Source of the DNA: Anaeramoeba flamelloides
Taxonomy: Eukaryota > Metamonada > Anaeramoebidae
Assembly (NCBI GenBank): GCA_027625915.1
Contig: JANTQA010000012.1
Coordinates: 13,726,501 to 13,790,500 of the forward strand
Length of the DNA stretch: 64,000 nucleotides
Direction: 5' to 3'
Below are positions 56,950-64,000 of the stretch, piece by piece (positions within the stretch are counted from its first letter, which is position 1; every line of letters begins with the position of its first letter). A program made the position numbers and the translations under genes. The notes below the pieces were generated by a model, which made no database searches, was not told the DNA's origin, and saw only the letters and a program-made list of their open reading frames with translations.

Positions 56950-57413
56950 TTTCATTATTAACAATGGGCGATTGTCGTTTTCTTGCCCTTACTTTTTCTT
57001 TTATTTTATTCTTGTTTTTTGAGGTCTTGGTTTGGAAAATTTAAGGTTTAAAATCAATTCTTTTTATAGGAATTAATTTAGAAACTTTAATAACCAAAAA
57101 AATAATAAATTGAACTTTTTATTATTTTTTGATTTTCTTGGATTGTAATTTTTCTTTTTAAGAATTTTATTTGAAAATGAGATAAAAATGTAAATTCCTC
57201 TCTTTTGATACTTTTTTTTTAATTTTCAACAAAAATGCCAGTAATTTACAATTTTGGGCACGGTCAGACATTTTTAAAAAAAAAATTATTATATTTTCAG
57301 ACAATTTAAAAGCTTTTTGATTTCCCAATCATTTTTATTTATTTATTTTTATTTTTTTTAGTTTTATCACAGGATAACAAGCGTAGAAAATTATTTCTTA
57401 TTTTTTCATGTTT
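56950..57413. other. Intergenic
   Basis: 3' region of the acyltransferase; T-rich; nothing else recognised. Confidence 0.4.
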
Positions 57414-57755
57414 TTTTTGTTAAAATTGTGATTTTTTATTAACAGTGATACTTTTTTGGGTTGTCCTCACAAGTGTTAAAAAAAAAAAAAAACTTGGCTA
57501 TATCTTTATTATATTTAGTGGCATTCTATGGTATTTTTTCTAAAGAAAGTAAGTATTTGGAGTAGAAAATATCAAAGAGAAAATCAAAAATATGTTTTTC
57601 AAATTCAAACACCCCCAAATATCTCCAATAGTTTATTATATGAAATATTTTGTCATTCAAAACATCAAATATACTAGCAAATTCAGTTATACCTGGGGCG
57701 GTTGGGGCTTCGCAGAAATGTATCATAGTCAATGAAAAAATCACAATTATAAAAA
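57414..57755. repeat. Foldback element, relative of 4365-4682
   Basis: Arms about 57414-57465 (GTTAAAATTGTGATTTTTTA, then GTGATACTTTTTTG) and about 57707-57755 are imperfect complements and match the 4365-4682 element. The 72-residue minus frame at 57526-57744 lies wholly inside the element. Confidence 0.65.
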
Positions 57756-59278
57756 AAAAATATAAAAAATTCAGAAATCATTTCTGGATATATAAAGTTT
57801 CAAAACATTAAAATATTTTTTTGGTTCATTTCATTATTTCAGGTAAGTCATAATTTTTGAAATTATTTTTAATTTTATCAATTAATGTTCTCTTATATGT
57901 TTCTTCATTGTATCTATATCATACTACTTGAAAAAAAAAATATGGCTTCTTGGTGATTTTTTGATTTTGAGAAAAAGAGAGTTTTTTGGGTTCTGCAGTA
58001 AACATTAAAGTTTCATTTTATCTTTTAAATAAAGTGTACAAACAATGTGATATTTTAGTATAATGCTTTCGATTTTTTTAATTTGTTTTTTCATTATTCG
58101 AAACTTTTTTATAAACAATTTTTGATCTTGATTTTAAAATATTTAAATACTCTGAGAGTCACATTTGTCCAACAATTTTTTTTTATTTTTTTTTTTTTTA
58201 TATAAATATACATTTAATATTATATTAATAGATAGGGGGGCAAATGACACAATTTAGTTTTTTTTGTAATGTAAGTAAAACTAAAGATTAAATAAATGAT
58301 TTTTTTTGAAAAAAATTTTCTGGGTGAAATCATCAATTCAAAATAAATAAAACACTTGTATTTTTTTTAAATGGTTTTTAAGAACACATTTATGGATTGT
58401 ATTTTTAAAAAATAAAAGGAAATAATTCTTATTTTGATCAAAATAATAAAAAGCAATTAAAAACAAAATATTTTTAAATATTCTTTTATAAAATAAACAA
58501 ATAATTCTCAATTTGATTTTTTTTTTAAAAAAAAAATTATATTTTAAAAAATATGGGGAAATTTCTAAGTACTTGACCTATTGGGGTTATTTTTGAAAGG
58601 AAATTCATAAAAAAATTAACAAAAGAAAAATATGATAATGGGATCTGTTTTTTTTTTTTTTTGGAAGGAGTAAAAATGAAAAAATAAAACTTGTAATAGT
58701 AAAAATAAAAAGTTTGATTTTGGGAATTATTGATATTTTTTTTTTTGATTTCGCTTTTACTACCTTTGTTATTGCCGTAATTGTAGTTGATGTAATTGGT
58801 CATGAAGTTTTTGTTTTTAATGTTTTTGGATTATTAAAATTGTTATATTAGCTGTTGTGGTGTTATTTTTGTTGATTTTGTTTATTATTGCTGTTATTTT
58901 TCTCAAGAAAAAATATTAGAAAAAATATAAAAAATGATGCTATATTTTTCAGATCTACATCATTGTTATATTTGATATTAGTTTTATGTTCTTAGTTTTG
59001 TTATTGTGATTGTTATTACTGTTGATTACTTGTTATTATTTATGTTTTTGCTACTATTATCCCCACTGCTTTTATTTTGTTGTGTTGTGGATCTTATTAA
59101 AGGTTGGTACTGGATCGTTTAAATTGTTTGGATTGAGTTTGAGATTTTTATCATTTCTTTATTGTTGTTTTTATTGGTTTTGTTGATTCTATTATGAGTT
59201 TTTATTGTTGTCATAGTCGCCATTATTGTTGTCATCAATACTCTTGTGATGTAAGTATTTCTTCTTGTTTTTATTCTC
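57756..59278. other. Intergenic with TTG/TTA-rich tract
   Basis: About 58700-59300 is built from imperfect GTTATT and TTGTTG units on the + strand (AAC-rich on the minus). It resembles a decayed triplet microsatellite or a former poly-Asn/Gln coding tract. No open gene. Confidence 0.4.
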
Positions 59279-59467
59279 ATGATTTTTGTTAGTTTTGTTG
59301 TTGTTGTTATAGCATTTTGTTTGATGATTATTATTAGAAATTTAAAAAACCAAAAGGAAAAAAATGATAAATATCAAAGTTTCAAACCTTATACTAAGAA
59401 AAGAAATTATTTTGGATACTTGAAAAACAAAAAAAGGGTAATGAATCAGGTACCAACAACTTTATAA
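59279..59467 (+). CDS. Possible 62-residue single-pass membrane protein or terminal exon
   Basis: The frame begins MIFVSFVVVVIAFCLMIIIR (one membrane helix), followed by a basic, Tyr/Lys-rich tail ending MNQVPTTL-stop. A GTAAGT at about 59252 and TTTTTGTTAG at about 59283-59292 could be a 41-nt intron, which would make this the last exon of a membrane protein whose earlier exons I cannot find. Weak. Confidence 0.2.
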   Translation: MIFVSFVVVVIAFCLMIIIRNLKNQKEKNDKYQSFKPYTKKRNYFGYLKNKKRVMNQVPTTL

Positions 59468-60544
59468 AAAATATTTTTGTGTTTTCGTCTAAATCTTATA
59501 TAGTTGCTTTATCTTGTTTTTCACTATCAAAGTAATCCATTTTTTTTAGGTTCTTTAATTTATTATTTTTTATTTCAAACTCTAGCAAACTTATCTTAAA
59601 ACATGGAAAAAAAATTAATAATCAAAACTGAACAAAATTTAAGGGAGTAGCCACGATAAAGGAAAATTTTTCACTTTTTTGTAATTTTGAAAAGGATCAG
59701 AAAACAACATTTTTTATTGGTTATGGCCCATTGATTTTTATTATTTAAAGTACTCCATTCATTATATTTTTTAAATTTGTTTTCAAAAGTCTCAAAGAAA
59801 TTGCCACAATAGAATGTTGAGTTGAATTGCTTAAAATAGTGTTTTGAATGTTGAATGATTTATCTTTAGTCCTTATCTCAACTTTCTATTGTGGCATTTA
59901 ATTTTTTCATTTTTTTATTTTTTCATCATTTTTGAATTTTTTAAAATCATGATAACAAAAAGCAATTAGAAATATTGTTTTTTTAGTGACATTGAGGATT
60001 AATGAATTTTGTTTAAAAAGAAAAATAACATTACTATCATGAAAAAACACAAAAGGAAACATTTATGGTGCTGAAATAGCTAGAAGGATTCCAAAAAAAT
60101 GATAATTAAGTCAAAAAATTACTTGTTAGGTTTTTTATAGTTAGATTTGGTGCAATTGGAGAAGTGAATATTATTAAGCTCCATCCAAAAATGTGGGGCA
60201 AAAAAATATCCATCAATATAAGAATAAATTCTTTATTCAGTTATTAAACTCAAAACTTTAGACAAAAAAAAACGAAGTCATTAATAATAATAAAACTCTT
60301 GATTAAAATTTGTGTTTATTGATCAAAGTTCGAAGAATAAAAAATAAAAAATAAAAAAAAAAATTGCCCCTAATTTTTGGAAAAATATCCAAAATTAGTA
60401 ATGTCTATTTAACAATCTTTAGTTCGATCTTTTTTTCAATTTTTTTTTTTTGATAATGTGTAAAATCATACTTCAATATATTTTTGATTTGATCTTTAGA
60501 TTTTTTGTTTTTCATTTGATCATTAACTTTTTGTTTTTCCCATT

Positions 60545-60592
<48 letters not shown>

Positions 60593-62331
60593 TTTAAAAA
60601 AAGCAAACTAAATGAAAAAAAAAAAAAAAAAAAAAACCTTTTTATTTTTTCTTTTTTTTTTTTGTTTATCTCACCTCTTTAATTGAAGTGTACAACTGTT
60701 CTGAGCAATTTTTCCACCAAAGTCCATCGAAGTCAACTCAATTGTTTAGAATCAAAAGAATTTTTGGTTGATTTCTTATCGCATCTCTTCTGAACTTTGT
60801 TAAATTTTGGACACTAATAATAACAAAGTAAAAAAGAAAAAAAATGAAGAATTCGAAAAAAATAATGAAATGAGAAATTTGACTCTATTATTTTTTCAAA
60901 ATTAAAAATTTTGCAAAATAATTTTAATTCAAAAAAAAATATTTAGAATCCATTAATAAAACTTCAAAATACAAGAAATTAAGTATGATATGTTAAAAAA
61001 CATATTATTGTTGTACATTTTGTATAATTGAATTAATATTAAGAAATAATTATTGAAATAAAAAATGCCCTATATTATTGGAAATAGCTTATATGTTATC
61101 AAATTTTAAACCATAAAATATCTATAAGTTTTCTTCTAAAATCTAAAATTATCTTCTCCTAAAAAAAAAAAAACTAAACCCCATTCCAAAAATTCAGACT
61201 CACCCAAAATCAAAAATAGGCAAAGGAAAGCCCACTTTATTATTTTTTTCCAAATGTAATATAAAATCAGTATTCAAGTAATATAGTATTAATGTTTTTA
61301 TAAGTAATCATTTTCATCCAAATAAAAGAAAAAAATATAAAACGAAAAAAATCAAAACAGGATGTACCTAAAATAATGAAACGAGATGAACAAAAAATGT
61401 ATTGGTAAATTTGTTAATATTTCACCAACAATTGTTGATCGATCAAATGATAAGATACAATTGACCAATTGTATGTGATAATTCAATTTAAGAAACTCAA
61501 CACTAAGATTCTATCAACCATCCAAAAAAAAATCCCAGATCATATGAAACAGATGTTATAACCCTAAAAAAAAAAGAAAATGATAAAAAAAAACAAAAAA
61601 GAAAAAAATTGAAATAGTTTGTAAAATCAAATAATTTCTAAATTGAATATAAAGTCTGGTATTGCTATTCTTTTGACTGTTTAAACTGTGTCCAAATTTT
61701 CAAAATTAATTTTTAAAAAATAAATAAAAAAAAAATCAAAACTATTTTATCAATATATTCTCTTTTTTTTTATTGTTGAACATTACTAAAAAAAAAATAA
61801 CAAATATTTTTTTTAAAATGAATTTTTAGAGAATCTACGATAACACTCCACTAAAATAAAATACTCTTATCTCATCTCTCTCAAATTTTTATGATGTCTT
61901 ATGGTATAGCTACTCCCTTAAAACCACAAGTCTAAAAATATAAAAAAGTTAAACTTTAAAAAACAAAATTTGGGTTCTCTCAAAGTACCCAGTTAATTGA
62001 GTGTTTATTCAATAAAAAGACACCACCCAATAATGTATTCTTTTTGGATTAATTATTAATTTAGAAATTACACTTTCGATTAAGTGATATTTTTTATAAA
62101 AATAATTAACGTCTAACTAATAATTCGAAGAAAAATTGAAAAAAAGATAACCAATTTGTTTTGAGAGAAAGTTTATTGAAAACAATTAGCTAACAACATA
62201 GAAAAAATTCCAAAAATTGAATATCATTATTTTTTCATCTTTTTCCAATTTATTTTTATTCCTTTTTTAAAATTTTAAACAGAAATAAACCGCACTTTTA
62301 ACAAAAAAAAACAAAACAACTTTAATCAATT
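59468..62331. other. Intergenic upstream of NUF2
   Basis: Contains a small hairpin at about 59801-59901 (GCCACAATAGAATGTTGAG against CTCAACTTTCTATTGTGGC), a T40 run at 60548-60587 and an A22 run at 60615-60636. A minus-strand scrap at about 60670-60810 has codon-like texture (one frame reads DFGGKIAQNSCTLQLKR) but no identifiable family. Otherwise nothing seen. Confidence 0.4.
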
Positions 62332-63293
62332 ATGACAGCATCATATTCTTTTCCAATCTTAAATATAAATGAAATTATAGAGTGTATGGAGGAACTAGAA
62401 CTTCCGTTAACTGAAAAAGAATTATTAAACCCAAAACCACAACAAATCAAAGCACTTTATGAAAACTTTGTGGAAATCTTAATGGGGATCACAAAAAATG
62501 CATCCCAACAACCACAATTTTCAGCACTTGAAATTTTTGAATACCCAGACATGCACGAGCATTCTGTTGTTGAAATTGCCTTTTTAAAAAATTTGATAAC
62601 TTTGATGATCGCAGCTGGTGTTCATAATTTTTCTTTAAAAGATCTTATTGCTCCTACTTCTGAAAACACAAGAAGAAATTTAAGTGCTTTAATCAACTTT
62701 ACAAAATTTAGAGAAGAACGCTTATCGGTCTACCAAGATTTTAATATGGAAAATGTAAGTTCTCGTCTCCTTTCTATTTCTTTTACGATTTCTTTTTCTA
62801 TTTCTTTTTGTTTTACTCAGTCTCAATCTTTTTCTCATAATTTGTGTTGTATTCAAAAACAATTAAAATTTTTTAACAAATTTCTTCACCAAAAACATTC
62901 TCAAATTTAAATTTAATTTGTGATCTTTTAAAAGGAAGCATTTATGGAAAAGAAAGATCAAGAAGAAGAACAAAACAAACAATTAAAAAACGAACTTAGG
63001 CAATTAAAGTACACAACAATCTCATTATTCATTTACTACATTAAAACTTTTTTTTTTTGAGAAATATCCAAAATATTCGTTACTAATTAATTTTAAAAAA
63101 AAAAATTAAAAAAAATTAATTCTTTTATTATTTTAGCTCAAGAATTAAATTAAAACAACCTGCAATTGAAAAGTCCAAAATGGAAAACGAGAATTTATTA
63201 GAAAAAATTAAAATTGCAAAACAAAAAAAGTTAGAGTTAGAACAAATCAATTCAGAATTAAGACAAAAAAAAAAAGAACAAATAGAAAGAAAT
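62332..63293 (+). CDS. NUF2: Kinetochore protein NUF2 (5' part, runs off window)
   Basis: NUF2 pairs with NDC80 in the Ndc80 complex, which links kinetochores to microtubules. Visible exons are 62332-62754, 62935-63008 and 63137-63293. Introns are gtaagt...aaaag (180 nt), gtacac...tttag (128 nt) and a third starting gtaagt at 63294. All phases agree. The first ~140 residues form the NUF2 calponin-homology domain: SYSFPILNINEIIECMEELE, LYENFVEILMGI, AGVHNFSLKDL, TRRNLSALINFTKFREERL. The last matches the family's 'R.LSAIINFAKFREERL' block. Exons 2-3 begin the coiled coil (EKKDQEEEQNKQLKNEL, then KIKIAKQKKLELEQINSEL). About 218 residues are visible of an expected ~450. No downstream exon is recognisable in the last 700 nt, so intron 3 is long or the rest lies beyond 64000. 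The unspliced frame to 62910 reads into Ser/Phe codons of intron 1. Confidence 0.93.
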
Positions 63294-64000
63294 GTAAGTA
63301 TTTAATCCTAAATTAATTATTTTTTTTATTTTCTTTTAAATCCTTTCAACAAAATCTTTGATTACCAAACACAAAAAGAAAAAACTCTACATTCTGAAAA
63401 AAATTGTCAATTTGATTTTAATTGTAAAACAGCAGTAAATGACTTCATTTTCTAATATTTTTTTGGACTTTTTTTTTTTTTTCCTTCGTTTTAAAACAAG
63501 TACCAAGTCCAAAAATTAGATTGATTATGGGAATTAAAATATAATTCAACAGATCAAATTAATACAAAAATTTACGAGTGTTCAAATTATTCCAAATTTA
63601 AGATGACTTTTTTAAATATGTAAAATTAGCTTTTTTTGGATTTTTTGTTGCTATGGTTTTTCTATTCGTGTAAAATTGACTTTCAGATTTAACAATAGGT
63701 ATTAATCAAGTTTGGGGAATTTCAATTTCAGATACCTTTATCTTTGAGCGAAATATAAGTAAAAAAATATTTGAATTATTTTCCTTTTTACTACCATCTT
63801 ACAATTAAAATAGATTTGACAATTATTTTTCCTGAATGATTAATTTCCAGTAAAAGGATCAACATGATATTACTCATGCCTTTCTTCCAATTCTTTGGAT
63901 TTATGTATTTTTTTGAATATCAACAGAATTTTATCAACAAAGATTATTTTTTTGAAAAAGACTAATTGAATTCTTTACTTTAAAATTGATTTTTTTTTTT
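63294..64000 (+). other. Beginning of NUF2 intron 3
   Basis: Starts GTAAGTATTTAATCC. No acceptor followed by coiled-coil coding sequence was found up to the window edge. Confidence 0.5.

Noticed and set aside
57526-57744. 72-residue minus-strand protein-like frame
   Set aside because: Wholly inside a foldback element related to the one at 4365; no independent support.
1-64000. tRNA, rRNA, CRISPR arrays, telomere or centromere repeats
   Set aside because: No A/B-box pairs, rRNA-like blocks, regularly spaced direct repeats or telomere-type arrays were seen by eye. A covariance-model scan would be needed to exclude a tRNA fully.

Overview
This is a nuclear segment of a very A+T-rich eukaryote. 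The evidence is spliceosomal introns (GT...AG), single-gene transcription units on both strands, and eukaryote-only proteins: NUF2, EMC2, a COMMD8-like protein, PGAP1 and ribosomal eL39. Long homopolymers, Glu/Lys/Gln-rich low-complexity protein tracts, a Cys-rich N-terminus on the peroxiredoxin and sparse genes fit an AT-rich protist. Anaeramoeba-like metamonads are my best guess, with other amoebae or an anaerobic chytrid as alternatives, but the sequence alone does not decide it. The genetic code looks standard: well-supported genes end at TAA or TAG with no internal stops.

Layout: 1-5.4 kb is gene-poor, with a possible microprotein at 4.0 kb. eL39 lies at 5.4-5.7 kb as three short exons, the first only the start codon. 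6.6-9.4 kb is packed with inverted-repeat elements and one decayed coding stretch. A low-complexity nuclear-type protein with a basic domain lies on the minus strand at 11.6-13.1 kb. 13.3-24.8 kb has no secure gene, only coding-like scraps and repeats. PGAP1 (+) occupies 24.9-27.9 kb. EMC2 (-) spans 29.2-33.3 kb with a 3.1 kb intron full of repeats. 33.5-38.8 kb holds further inverted-repeat elements. The COMMD8-like gene (-) is at 38.9-39.8 kb and a 2-Cys peroxiredoxin (+) at 44.8-45.6 kb. A second protein with the same basic domain (+) is at 50.2-51.3 kb. An acyltransferase-3 membrane protein (+) is at 55.4-56.9 kb. NUF2 (+) starts at 62.3 kb and runs off the right edge.

The genes do not form a pathway or operon. 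They are ordinary housekeeping genes (ER membrane protein insertion, GPI-anchor remodelling, kinetochore, translation, redox) separated by kilobases of non-coding DNA. Most recognisable non-coding structure consists of short dispersed elements with terminal inverted repeats. Several start with TACAG and are bounded by TA, as expected of non-autonomous Tc1/mariner-type transposons (MITEs). At least ten families are present as multiple or foldback copies, some nested.

The two most unusual points are a ~100-residue domain shared by two otherwise low-complexity proteins but placed at opposite ends, and a 135-bp perfect inverted repeat inside two otherwise diverged MITE copies, which looks like recent gene conversion.
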